DNA from: Cohnella sp. OV330
GTDB lineage: Bacteria > Bacillota > Bacilli > Paenibacillales > Paenibacillaceae
Length of the DNA: 64,000 bases
Assembly (NCBI RefSeq): GCF_900112065.1
Contig: NZ_FOKE01000014.1
Location: forward strand, 62,001-126,000
Direction of reading: 5' to 3'
Positions within the stretch are counted from its first letter, which is position 1. Every line of letters begins with the position of its first letter. Below the pieces are notes generated by a model, which was given only the letters and a program-made list of their open reading frames with translations, had not been told where the DNA came from and ran no database searches. The position numbers were made by a program, and so were the translations under genes. Of the stretch, positions 10,295 to 17,780 are shown piece after piece.

Positions 10295-11032
10295 TCAATA
10301 CCCTTTGCCGATATATTTGAGCTTGTCGAGCGGCCAGAACACGAGCTCGGCCCGACCGACGACGCGATCGATCGGCACGTAGCCGATCATGCGGCTGTCT
10401 TTGCTGTTCGGACGGTTGTCGCCCATGACGTACAGCATGCCGTCCGGCACCTTGCCGTCCGGGAACGTCTCGTTCGGGAAGTCGCTGCTCCATTTTTCAT
10501 CGTTGTACAGCTGACCGGACGCATGCATCTCTTCGTACGTAGCCTGCAAATACGGTTCCTTGATCTTCGTGCCGTTGACGTACACGTCGTCGCCTTGAAC
10601 CTTGACGGTATCGCCGCCGACGGCGATGACCCGCTTGATATAGTCCCTGTGCTCGTCCGGCACGTGAAAGACGATGACTTCGCCGGCCCTCGGCTTGCGA
10701 ATGTCGTACAAGGCCTTGTTCACGATGATGCGTTCGCCGTTCCAGAAGTTCGGCTGCATCGACTCGCCGTCGACGATGAACGGATTGAACAGCAGCCATC
10801 GAATCAAAACGACGAGCACGCCGGCGATCGCCAGCGCCTTGACCCATTCGACGGCTTCTTTGCCGGCTTTGGACTTACCGGCGCCGGGCGCGGGCGGAGG
10901 CGCCCCGTTCGCGCCGGGCTCCCCTGGGGAAGCTTCCGGAACGGACTGCCCGGAAGGCGAGCCGGGTACGGACGAATCGCCGAGCTCGGTCTCCGATTGC
11001 TCCCATTCATTCCGTTTGTCAGATTGATCCAT
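10295..11032 (-). CDS. lepB: Type I signal peptidase
   Basis: Membrane peptidase that removes signal peptides from exported proteins. The 245-residue protein has an unusual Pro/Gly/Ala-rich cytoplasmic N-terminus of about 60 residues, one membrane segment (VKALAIAGVLVVLIRWLLF), and the Ser-Lys catalytic dyad: Ser in DGESMQP at about 91 and Lys in RDYIKRVIAVGGD at about 133. Box E is GDNRPNSKDSR. It sits between rplS and rbgA in the operon, a location seen in Paenibacillaceae-type genomes and not in B. subtilis. The start ATG has GAGGCGAG upstream. Confidence 0.95.
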   Translation of the reverse strand: MDQSDKRNEWEQSETELGDSSVPGSPSGQSVPEASPGEPGANGAPPPAPGAGKSKAGKEAVEWVKALAIAGVLVVLIRWLLFNPFIVDGESMQPNFWNGERIIVNKALYDIRKPRAGEVIVFHVPDEHRDYIKRVIAVGGDTVKVQGDDVYVNGTKIKEPYLQATYEEMHASGQLYNDEKWSSDFPNETFPDGKVPDGMLYVMGDNRPNSKDSRMIGYVPIDRVVGRAELVFWPLDKLKYIGKGY

Positions 11033-11097
11033 AAGCTCGCCTCTTTTCTGCCTCAGCTAAGTATACCCGCGGGGTATGTATTCGCTTGCGCGAAGAA

Positions 11098-11136
11098 CGC
11101 AAAAGAGGGCTTGAACGAGTGCCAAGCCCCCTTGCT
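11098..11136 (-). terminator. Terminator after rplS
   Basis: Minus-strand stem GGGGGCTTG/CAAGCCCTC with a nine-base loop, followed by TTTTGCG. It lies seven bases past the rplS stop and would reduce read-through into lepB. Confidence 0.7.
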
Positions 11137-11142
11137 TTTTCA

Positions 11143-11484
11143 TTATCGAATTTCCTTGATGCGAGCTGCCTTGCCGCGCAGGTTGCGCAGGTAGTAAAGC
11201 TTCGCACGGCGAACCTTACCGCGGCGCGCCACTTCGATCTTCTCGATGCGGGGCGAGTGAACCGGGAAAGTACGCTCGACGCCGACGCCGTAGGAAATCT
11301 TGCGAACCGTAAAGGTCTCGCTGATCCCGCCGCCGCGACGCTTGATCACGACGCCTTCGAAAAGTTGTACCCGCTCGCGGGAACCCTCGACGACTTTAAC
11401 GTGAACCTTCAGCGTGTCGCCAGGACGGAATGCCGGAATGTCCTTGCGCAGTTGCTCTTGGGTGATCGTTTGAATCAGACTCAT
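11143..11484 (-). CDS. rplS: 50S ribosomal protein L19
   Basis: L19 lies at the 30S-50S interface. The sequence MSLIQTITQEQLRKDIPAFR, the RERVQLFEGVVIKRRG segment and the C-terminal VRRAKLYYLRNLRGKAARIKE are characteristic. The ATG at 11484 gives 113 residues, the normal length, and has GGAAGGAGGGG in front; an in-frame ATG at 11508 would add eight residues ahead of the conserved start and is rejected. The gene has its own strong promoter (11634-11662) and a long, foldable leader. Confidence 0.97.
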   Translation of the reverse strand: MSLIQTITQEQLRKDIPAFRPGDTLKVHVKVVEGSRERVQLFEGVVIKRRGGGISETFTVRKISYGVGVERTFPVHSPRIEKIEVARRGKVRRAKLYYLRNLRGKAARIKEIR

Positions 11485-11515
11485 GGGGGTGTCCCCTCCT
11501 TCCGCCATAGACGTT

Positions 11516-11596
11516 CGTGCCGCTCCCCGAATGTTCGTATCCGGATCTTAGCGCGCAGAGGACCGCCCGATTAATCATGCCTAACCTTGCGGCACG
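11516..11596 (-). ncRNA. Candidate structured leader (L19-leader-like) in the rplS 5' UTR
   Basis: The rplS transcript would begin near 11627, leaving about 140 bases before the ATG. Within it CGTGCCGC (11589-11596) and GCGGCACG (11516-11523) are perfectly complementary and enclose about 65 bases. An autoregulatory L19 leader is known in Bacillus and relatives; I infer this may be its counterpart from position and pairing only, not from a covariance-model match. Confidence 0.4.
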
Positions 11597-11633
11597 AGGC
11601 CGAACATAGGCTTCGACATACACAACATTTGAA

Positions 11634-11662
11634 ATTCTACCACAAACGCCCGCCGCTTTCAA
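11634..11662 (-). promoter_or_regulatory. Sigma-A promoter for rplS
   Basis: Minus strand: TTGAAA (11657-11662), 17-base spacer, TAGAAT (11634-11639). It lies in the trmD-rplS gap, so rplS can be expressed separately from the upstream operon. Confidence 0.75.
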
Positions 11663-11716
11663 GTCCGAATTATGCCAGCAGACGGCAGGCTCCGCATCGC
11701 AGAGCAACGAAAGCCT

Positions 11717-12526
11717 TCAGCGAGCGTCGCTCTCGTCCCGCGCGTTAACAGCGCTCTCGAGCCATTTTTTCTCCTTGTCGGTCAGCTCCGCAAGGTCAAG
11801 CAGTTCCGGCCGGCGAGCATGCGTCCGCAGCAGCGACTGCTGCCTGCGCCATTTGTCGATCTCCGCATGATGGCCCGACAGCAGCACGTCCGGCACCTGG
11901 AGACCGCGGAAATTAACGGGACGCGTATAATGGGGGTATTCGAGCAGGCCGTCGCTGAACGAGTCGGTGACGGCGGAGCTCTCGTTGCCCAACACGCCGG
12001 GCAGCAGCCTGACGACGGCGTCCACGACGGTCATGGCGGGCAATTCTCCGCCCGTGAGCACGTAGTCCCCGATCGACAGCTCGTCCGTCACCAGATGACT
12101 GCGAATTCGCTCGTCGTAGCCCTCATAATGCCCGCATATAAAAATGAGATGCGCCTCGCGGGACAGCTCCTGCGCCTTCGCTTGCGTGAAGGTTTCCCCC
12201 TGCGGGCACATGAGAATGACGCGCGGCGAACGCGAGCCCTCGGCCTCCGCAGCAAGCACGCCGGCCTCGCCTTCGCTCCCGTCCGTCCAAACCGTCCGTC
12301 CAGTCACGGCCTCGACGGCCGCGAAAATCGGATCCGGCTTCAGCACCATGCCGCCCCCGCCCCCGTAAGGCGTGTCGTCGACGGTATTATGCTTGTTGTT
12401 GGCGTAGTCGCGAAAGTTCACCGTATTCAGAGAGACGAGCCCGCGATCGCGCGCTTTGCCCAAGATGCTGCTGCCGAACACGCCTTCGAACATCTCCGGG
12501 AAAAGCGTCAATACGTCTACGCGCAT
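11717..12526 (-). CDS. trmD: tRNA (guanine-N1)-methyltransferase
   Basis: TrmD methylates G37 of tRNAs, preventing frameshifting. The 269-residue protein begins MRVDVLTLFPEMFEGVFGSS, has the SAM-binding knot elements LICGHYEGYDERI and SIGDYVLTGGELPAM, and ends in the helical C-terminal domain (YTRPVNFRGLQVPDVLLSGHH). It is two bases downstream of rimM and uses a ribosome binding site within the rimM end, so the two are probably coupled. Confidence 0.97.
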   Translation of the reverse strand: MRVDVLTLFPEMFEGVFGSSILGKARDRGLVSLNTVNFRDYANNKHNTVDDTPYGGGGGMVLKPDPIFAAVEAVTGRTVWTDGSEGEAGVLAAEAEGSRSPRVILMCPQGETFTQAKAQELSREAHLIFICGHYEGYDERIRSHLVTDELSIGDYVLTGGELPAMTVVDAVVRLLPGVLGNESSAVTDSFSDGLLEYPHYTRPVNFRGLQVPDVLLSGHHAEIDKWRRQQSLLRTHARRPELLDLAELTDKEKKWLESAVNARDESDAR

Positions 12527-12528
12527 CG

Positions 12529-13053
12529 TCAGAGCAATCCTTCCATTAGATGAACTTTGACCTTGCGGGCGGCGACGTCGACTTCTTTGACGACCTCATC
12601 GATAAACGGCAGCAGCAGATCCCCGCCCTTCGGACGCTTGACGACCCAGACATCGTTCGCGCCGGGGGACAGAATCTCCTTGACGAACCCCAGCTCCTCG
12701 CCTTCCTCCGTGAAGACGGCGCAGCCGATAATATCGCTCAGATAGTATTCGTCTTCCTCCAGCTCCACGCGGTCTGCGGCTTCGACTTTCAGCTCCCAGC
12801 CCTTGTACTTCTCGACCTGGTTGATGTCGTCCCAGCCCTTGAGCCGCACCACGAACATGTTTTTTTGCTCGCGGGCGCTCACGACCTCGACCTCCGCAGG
12901 CTGCCCGCCGGCTTCCGGGTTCACGAGGAGCAGCTTGCTGCCCGCGCGGAACCTGACGTCGGGAAAGTCCGTCTGCGGCCACACCTTGATCTCGCCCCGC
13001 ACGCCGTGCGTATTGACGATTTTGCCGACGTTCAGCAGTTGTTGCTCTGACAA
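12529..13053 (-). CDS. rimM: 16S rRNA processing protein RimM
   Basis: RimM helps mature the 30S subunit head. The 174-residue protein has the two beta-barrel domains, with LNVGKIVNTHGVRGEIKVWP at the start and a PRC-barrel half containing DEYYLSDIIGCAVFTEEGEELG and LLLPFIDEVVKEVD. The start is a TTG at 13053 with AAGGGGG seven bases upstream. B. subtilis has ylqD between the KH-protein gene and rimM; here that gene is missing and a hairpin fills the gap. Confidence 0.95.
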   Translation of the reverse strand: MSEQQLLNVGKIVNTHGVRGEIKVWPQTDFPDVRFRAGSKLLLVNPEAGGQPAEVEVVSAREQKNMFVVRLKGWDDINQVEKYKGWELKVEAADRVELEEDEYYLSDIIGCAVFTEEGEELGFVKEILSPGANDVWVVKRPKGGDLLLPFIDEVVKEVDVAARKVKVHLMEGLL

Positions 13054-13125
13054 GGGAACGCCCCCTTTTACGATAGAATATCCCGATGCGCTGCCTGCAC
13101 ATACGCCATCATTCAGCTCAAAAGG

Positions 13126-13162
13126 ACGAAAAAGCCCGGTACGCTGTTCGCGCGCCCGGACT
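13126..13162 (-). terminator. Terminator or attenuator between khpA and rimM
   Basis: Minus-strand stem AGTCCGG/CCGGGCT followed by TTTTTCG, 12 bases past the khpA stop. It splits the ribosomal/tRNA-modification operon and may give partial termination. Confidence 0.6.
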
Positions 13163-13173
13163 TCAGCTGCCTG

Positions 13174-13407
13174 CTATTCGGATACGATGTCCACGATGAC
13201 GCGTTTGTGGGTCTTGACCGCGGCGGACGAGACGACCGTGCGCAGCGCCTTCGCGATCCGCCCCTGCTTGCCGATGACCTTGCCGACATCGCCGGGATGA
13301 ACGGTAAGCTCGTACACCAGGCCTCGCGCGTCTTCCTTGACCTGAATTCGTACGTCTTCCGGATGATCCACCAATGCCTGTGCAATAACCCGTATGAGTT
13401 GTTCCAT
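13174..13407 (-). CDS. khpA: KH-domain RNA-binding protein KhpA (YlqC)
   Basis: A 77-residue single KH-domain protein, the KhpA partner of KhpB/Jag in RNA binding and cell-division control in Firmicutes. It reads MEQLIRVIAQALVDHPEDV, with the KH signature VIGKQGRIAKALRTVV near the C-terminal half. The ATG at 13407 has GGAGG upstream; a longer frame opening 43 codons earlier would run into the end of rpsP and is rejected. The rpsP-khpA-rimM order is standard. Confidence 0.94.
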   Translation of the reverse strand: MEQLIRVIAQALVDHPEDVRIQVKEDARGLVYELTVHPGDVGKVIGKQGRIAKALRTVVSSAAVKTHKRVIVDIVSE

Positions 13408-13436
13408 GGCCGTCAGCCTCCGGGAAATCCGACGTC

Positions 13437-13709
13437 TTACTTCGAGAGCTTGGATTCGTGGAACTTCTTCAGAACGCCAGCCTTGCTCAGGAGATTGCGG
13501 ACCGTGTCGGACGCTTGCGCGCCGGATTGCAGCCACTTCAGTGCCTTCTCCTCGTCGATCTTCACTTCGGCCGGTTGAGCGACCGGGTTGTAGATGCCGA
13601 TCTCCTCGATGAAGCGGCCGTCGCGCGGGGAGCGGGAATCAGCTACGACCACGCGGTAGAAAGGGGCTTTGTGAGCGCCCATACGCTTAAGACGAATGCG
13701 AGTTGCCAT
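13437..13709 (-). CDS. rpsP: 30S ribosomal protein S16
   Basis: S16 is a small-subunit protein. The 90-residue sequence begins MATRIRLKRMGAHKAPFYRV and contains VVADSRSPRDGRFIEEIGIYNP, both diagnostic. AAGGAGGTGA lies upstream of the ATG. It follows ffh by 42 bases in the usual ffh-rpsP operon. Confidence 0.98.
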   Translation of the reverse strand: MATRIRLKRMGAHKAPFYRVVVADSRSPRDGRFIEEIGIYNPVAQPAEVKIDEEKALKWLQSGAQASDTVRNLLSKAGVLKKFHESKLSK

Positions 13710-13751
13710 TTTAAACTTTCACCTCCTTAACGAGATCTCGATCCTTGCGAA

Positions 13752-15137
13752 TTAGAAAGGAAACTTCATGCCCTTGCCGCCTTTGCCGCCGAGCAGATTC
13801 TTGAGGCCCTTCATCCCGCCCTTGGGTCCCTTCGGTCCCATCATGCCGGAGAATTGCTTCATCATCTTCTTCATGTCCTCGAACTGCTTGAGCAGCCGGT
13901 TCACGTCGGCGACGGTCGTGCCGCTGCCGGCCGCGATCCGCTTGCGCCTGCTGTAGTTGATCATGTCGGGCTTCTGCTTCTCCGCCTTCGTCATCGACTT
14001 GGCGATCGCCTCGGTGCGCGAGATCTGCTTTTCGTCGATCTTGAAGTTCGGATTGGCCTTCAGCTTGTTCATGCCAGGCATCATGTCGAGCAGCTGGTCG
14101 AGCGGCCCCATCTTGCGGACCTGCTCCATCTGCTCGAGGAAGTCGTCGAAGGTGAACTCGGCCGTGCGCATCTTGCGCTCGAGCTCCTTCGCCTTCTCCT
14201 CGTCGATGTTCGTCTGCGCCTTCTCGATGAGCGACAGCATGTCGCCCATACCGAGGATACGCGACGCCATCCGGTCGGGGTGGAACGCCTCGAGCTGGTC
14301 GATCTTCTCGCCCGTGGAGGCGAACTTGATCGGGCAGCCCGTGACCGCCTTGACCGACAGCGCGGCGCCGCCGCGGGTGTCGCCGTCGAGCTTGGTCAGC
14401 ACGACGCCGGTCAGCGCGAGCTGCTCGTGGAAGCTCTTGGCCACGTTGACGGCCTCTTGGCCCGTCATGGCGTCGACGACCAGCAGCACTTCGTCCGGAT
14501 TGACCGCCGCATGGATCTGCTTAATCTCTTCCATGAGCGCTTCGTCGATCTGCAGCCGGCCCGCGGTATCGATGAGCACGTAGTCGCGGCCCTCTTCCTT
14601 GGCGCGCGCCACGCCCTGGCGGGCGATCTCGACCGGACTGACCTGATCGCCCAGGGAGAACACCGGCACGTCGATCTGTCCGCCGAGCACCTCGAGCTGC
14701 TTGATCGCGGCGGGACGGTAGATGTCGCCCGCGACGAGCAGCGGCTTGTGGTTCTGCGACTGCAGCAGCTTGGCTAGCTTGCCGACGAGCGTCGTCTTGC
14801 CCGCCCCCTGCAGGCCGGCCATCAGGACGACCGTCGGCGGCCGGTTCGACTTCGCCAGCTTGGACTGGGTGCCGCCCATCAGCTCGATGAGTTCCTTGTG
14901 GACGATGTCGACCACGACCATGCCGGGCGTGAAGCTCTTGGTCACTTCCAGTCCGACGGCCTTCTCCTTCACCTTGGCGATGAAGTCCTTGACGACCTTG
15001 AAGTTGACGTCGGCCTCGAGCAGCGCCAGACGAACCTCGCGCATCGCCTCGTTGACGTCGTCCTCGGACAGCTTGCCCTTGCCCCGCAGCTTGCCGAACA
15101 CGTTCTGAAGCCTTGTCGTCAAACCTTCGAATGCCAT
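13752..15137 (-). CDS. ffh: Signal recognition particle protein Ffh
   Basis: Ffh binds signal sequences and 4.5S/6S RNA and, with FtsY, targets membrane proteins. The 461-residue protein has the N domain, the G domain with GLQGAGKTT at about 108-116, DTAGRLQIDE and TKLDGDTRGGAALS, and the methionine-rich M domain (FLEQMEQVRKMGPLDQLLDMMPGMN and a Gly/Lys/Met-rich tail). The ATG at 15137 is preceded by AGGGAGG. Its GTPase partner gene ftsY, normally adjacent, is 48 kb upstream in this genome. Confidence 0.98.
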   Translation of the reverse strand: MAFEGLTTRLQNVFGKLRGKGKLSEDDVNEAMREVRLALLEADVNFKVVKDFIAKVKEKAVGLEVTKSFTPGMVVVDIVHKELIELMGGTQSKLAKSNRPPTVVLMAGLQGAGKTTLVGKLAKLLQSQNHKPLLVAGDIYRPAAIKQLEVLGGQIDVPVFSLGDQVSPVEIARQGVARAKEEGRDYVLIDTAGRLQIDEALMEEIKQIHAAVNPDEVLLVVDAMTGQEAVNVAKSFHEQLALTGVVLTKLDGDTRGGAALSVKAVTGCPIKFASTGEKIDQLEAFHPDRMASRILGMGDMLSLIEKAQTNIDEEKAKELERKMRTAEFTFDDFLEQMEQVRKMGPLDQLLDMMPGMNKLKANPNFKIDEKQISRTEAIAKSMTKAEKQKPDMINYSRRKRIAAGSGTTVADVNRLLKQFEDMKKMMKQFSGMMGPKGPKGGMKGLKNLLGGKGGKGMKFPF

Positions 15138-15207
15138 AAGCCGGTCCCTCCCTTCTTCAAAAATCTCGCATCTATTCGTTCAATCATATCATTAGTCGGG
15201 TTCGCGT

Positions 15208-15570
15208 TCAAAACTCGCCGTCTTCCGATCCGCGAAGACCTGCGGCCGTCCGGGCCAGCGCCTCGCGGTGCGGCTCCGGGAGCCCGCCGATCTGGCGGTC
15301 GAGCGCGTCCAGCCAGCCATGCAGCCGAACGTGCCGCGCCATGAGACCGAGCTTGTCCTCGTAGCCCTCAAGCGCCTGCTCCGCCCGCTTCAGATGCTCG
15401 TAGACCGCCTGCCGGCTGATCTCGAAGTCCGAAGCGATCTCGCCGAGCGAGAAATCGTCGTGGTAATAGAACTTCAGAAACGTCTGCTGCTTGTCGGTCA
15501 GCAGCGCCCCGTAAAAATCGAACAGCATGTTCATCCGGGTCGTCTTCGCGAGTGCGCGCTCTCCTTGCAT
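15208..15570 (-). CDS. ylxM: YlxM, putative DNA-binding/SRP-associated helix-turn-helix protein
   Basis: A 120-residue protein of the YlxM/p13 family, sigma-70-region-4-like, always next to ffh; reported to modulate SRP activity in streptococci. The HTH region reads DFSLGEIASDFEISRQAVYEHLKRAEQAL. The ATG at 15570 is chosen because AGGAG is eight bases upstream; the GTG three codons earlier overlaps that site. The gene has a near-consensus promoter of its own, which makes the ylxM-ffh operon independent of ftsY. Confidence 0.93.
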   Translation of the reverse strand: MQGERALAKTTRMNMLFDFYGALLTDKQQTFLKFYYHDDFSLGEIASDFEISRQAVYEHLKRAEQALEGYEDKLGLMARHVRLHGWLDALDRQIGGLPEPHREALARTAAGLRGSEDGEF

Positions 15571-15626
15571 CACGATCACTCCTATGCTGTCAAGGGAAAC
15601 GACTTGACACGCCGCGTCCGAAAACT

Positions 15627-15655
15627 ATCATAAGCTTTCGCCCGGACGTTGTCAA
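15627..15655 (-). promoter_or_regulatory. Near-consensus sigma-A promoter for ylxM-ffh-rpsP
   Basis: Minus strand: TTGACA (15650-15655), 17-base spacer, TATGAT (15627-15632). It stands at the junction between the housekeeping operon and the accessory block. Confidence 0.85.
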
Positions 15656-15674
15656 GGCAAATACCTTAACACAT

Positions 15675-15713
15675 GAAAAAGAACCCACGCTCCAAATAAG
15701 GAGTCATGGGTTC
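15675..15713 (-). terminator. Terminator after the 15729-16832 gene
   Basis: Minus-strand hairpin with GAACCCA/TGGGTTC outer and CTCC/GGAG inner pairing, followed by TTTTTC. It insulates the ylxM promoter from accessory-block transcription. Confidence 0.8.
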
Positions 15714-15728
15714 CGAAGGTCCAGACGA

Positions 15729-16832
15729 TTATCGTCTCATGAAAAAGCCGAGCAGCTTCTCCGTCTCCGGATCGAATACGATCGTGAGCGGTCCGATCAA
15801 CGCGTCCTGATCCGTGCTGTAATAAACGGCGATCAGCTTGCCGCCGGCCGCCTTGATCTCTTCGACGCGCTTCTTCTCGGCGTCGCCAGCAGGCATCAGT
15901 CCGGCGCTGTCCGGATCGATGACGGCCACCTGGGCTTCATTCTTTTTGGTCAGCAAGTGCGGCATCTGCTCCTTCGGCACGAGCTTCCAGGCGATCTCGC
16001 GGTAAGCCGCGATCTGCTCGGCGGTCGGCTGTTCCTCCAAAATGACGAGCGTATCGATCGGCGCGGCCGCGCCTTCGGCGGCCGTCGGGCCGTAATAAGC
16101 CCGCACCGGCGTGCCGGGCTTGATCTGCGTCCAATCGGCAGGCCGGCCTTCCTTGTCGACGAGGCGCGTTTCCTTGCCGGACTGAAGCGCGAGCACGGGC
16201 GTATCGACGCCGTCCTTCAATTCGGAGAATTGGATCTTCCAGCCTCCGTCCGCCTTTTCAATGGAATAGACGGCCGATTCCTTGACGAGCCGTTCGGCCG
16301 TTACGGTGACGGAAGCTGCATGGGATTGGCCGGGATAGCTCATGGCGATGACCGGACCGTATTCGGCGACGATGTGCATGCCGGCTTTCAAATCGCCGAC
16401 CGCGATCGCCTTGCCGTCCGCATCCGCGATCTTCGTCTTGGCGTCTGCCGTCAAGATGATCCAGGGATTAAGCCCGGTGCCGAGCACTTCGAGCCTGACG
16501 CCGCCGTCCGCTGTCGCGGTCGCGCTTGCCACAACGCCCGAAGTCATCACGTAGTCGGCCGTTTCCGTCGGCGCGTCCTTGCTCGTCAGATCCAGCTGCT
16601 TGTGATTCCAAGAGACGCCGTAGCCGAGCGCGTCCGCCGCATCCCGCACCGGTATATAAGCCTTTCCGTCGATATACACCGGATGAAGCTGCGTCTGTTC
16701 GCCGTTCACCGTGACTGAAATATCGCCGCGGAGCTGGCCGGTCACTTTCTCGACGAGACCCGCCGCGCTGGCGCCCGTCGCGGCGAGAAGCCCGGCCGCG
16801 GTCGCGAGAATGATCCATTTTTGTTTTTTCAT
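15729..16832 (-). CDS. Secreted protein with copper amine oxidase N-terminal (stalk) domain
   Basis: A 367-residue exported protein. Residues 1-24 form a signal peptide (KK then a hydrophobic run ending ASA-A). Residues about 38-85 (ISVTVNGEQTQLHPVYIDGKAYIPVRDAADALGYGVSWNHK) match the copper amine oxidase N-terminal domain, a small secreted domain very common in Paenibacillaceae. The remainder is a beta-rich region of unknown function that resembles no enzyme I can name; no oxidase domain is present. It is monocistronic, last in the accessory block, and ends in a strong terminator. Confidence 0.8.
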   Translation of the reverse strand: MKKQKWIILATAAGLLAATGASAAGLVEKVTGQLRGDISVTVNGEQTQLHPVYIDGKAYIPVRDAADALGYGVSWNHKQLDLTSKDAPTETADYVMTSGVVASATATADGGVRLEVLGTGLNPWIILTADAKTKIADADGKAIAVGDLKAGMHIVAEYGPVIAMSYPGQSHAASVTVTAERLVKESAVYSIEKADGGWKIQFSELKDGVDTPVLALQSGKETRLVDKEGRPADWTQIKPGTPVRAYYGPTAAEGAAAPIDTLVILEEQPTAEQIAAYREIAWKLVPKEQMPHLLTKKNEAQVAVIDPDSAGLMPAGDAEKKRVEEIKAAGGKLIAVYYSTDQDALIGPLTIVFDPETEKLLGFFMRR

Positions 16833-16943
16833 AAAGATGCTCCCTTCTGAACGCGCGATGTGTAGTGATCAAGCCTTTGCATGGTCACTGACGCGCCTTC
16901 GCGTCCAAAAGTTACACCCCTTGAGCGGTTTCGCCCATTTTTT

Positions 16944-17777
16944 TTATAAAGATATATCCAGATCCCGGGCCACGGATCGGATATAACGCGCCGCTTCCTC
17001 GCCTTCTTCGGGCGTATGCAGATGCTCGACGATGAGCGACGTATCCGGGTCCAGCTTGTTTAGCTCGCTTAGAAAGGTCCGATAATCCAACGCGCCGCGG
17101 CCGGGCACGACCTCGTCCAGATGCACCGTCAGCTTGCCGGCCAGCTTGATGTCCTTGGCATGGCAATTGCGGATATACGGGCCGAGCTTGGCGAAAAAGT
17201 CGCGGATCAGGTCGCCATTGTTATAGTAGATTCTCGGGCTCGAGATCATGTTGACCGGATCGAAATGGACGGCGAACGCCTGACGGCCGATCGCTTTCAA
17301 GAGCGCGAGGTACGTATCGGCGGAATCCGGAAAAATCCACGGCATCGTCTCCAGCGCGAAAAACGTGCGCTTCGGCCGCACCGCGTCGATAATCTCGCGT
17401 ACGGTGTCTACGATAAGCGCGAAGGTATCGTCCGAAAAGTTGTCCGGATGCGGCCCGTCCCATTGTTCGCCGCGGGATCCGGCGATATTGACGCAGCAGC
17501 GCGCGCCGACCGTATCCGCGAGCGCCAGCCGCCGTTTGCAATGAGCCAGCGCCTCCTGCCGTACCGCCTCGTCGGCGCTGATCGGATTGCTCCACGCGCC
17601 CACCTCGGAGATCGTAATATCGTTCGCTTCCGCGGCTCGCACGTATGCGCGAACGACTTCTTCTGACGTATCGGTCAAATCGGGACAGACGGCGGAACGG
17701 TATCCGCCCTTAAGCACCTCGTTCACCCACGATTCAGGTGTGCTCGTATCTCCGAAAAGCTGGCTCCCCAATCGCAT
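16944..17777 (-). CDS. Sugar phosphate isomerase/epimerase family TIM-barrel protein
   Basis: A 277-residue protein of the xylose-isomerase-like TIM-barrel superfamily. Metal-ligand candidates are visible at the expected places: the Glu of FFALETMPW, Asp and His in VHFDPVNM and NCHAKDIKL, and Glu in LIVEHLH near the end. Substrate cannot be told; relatives act on inositols, ketoses or hydroxypyruvate. It lies three bases after the dehydrogenase gene, so the two form an operon that probably oxidises then isomerises a polyol or sugar. No clear terminator was seen downstream. Confidence 0.82.
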   Translation of the reverse strand: MRLGSQLFGDTSTPESWVNEVLKGGYRSAVCPDLTDTSEEVVRAYVRAAEANDITISEVGAWSNPISADEAVRQEALAHCKRRLALADTVGARCCVNIAGSRGEQWDGPHPDNFSDDTFALIVDTVREIIDAVRPKRTFFALETMPWIFPDSADTYLALLKAIGRQAFAVHFDPVNMISSPRIYYNNGDLIRDFFAKLGPYIRNCHAKDIKLAGKLTVHLDEVVPGRGALDYRTFLSELNKLDPDTSLIVEHLHTPEEGEEAARYIRSVARDLDISL

Positions 17778-17780
17778 GCT

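Noticed and set aside
15552..16718. A 388-codon plus-strand open frame crossing the ylxM-accessory junction
   Set aside because: It runs over the ylxM promoter, a terminator and the antisense of the secreted stalk-domain gene, with no motif.
16890..16905. Perfect hairpin GACGCG-CCTT-CGCGTC downstream of the isomerase gene
   Set aside because: No T-tract follows on the minus strand, so it is not listed as a terminator; it may be chance in GC-rich DNA.
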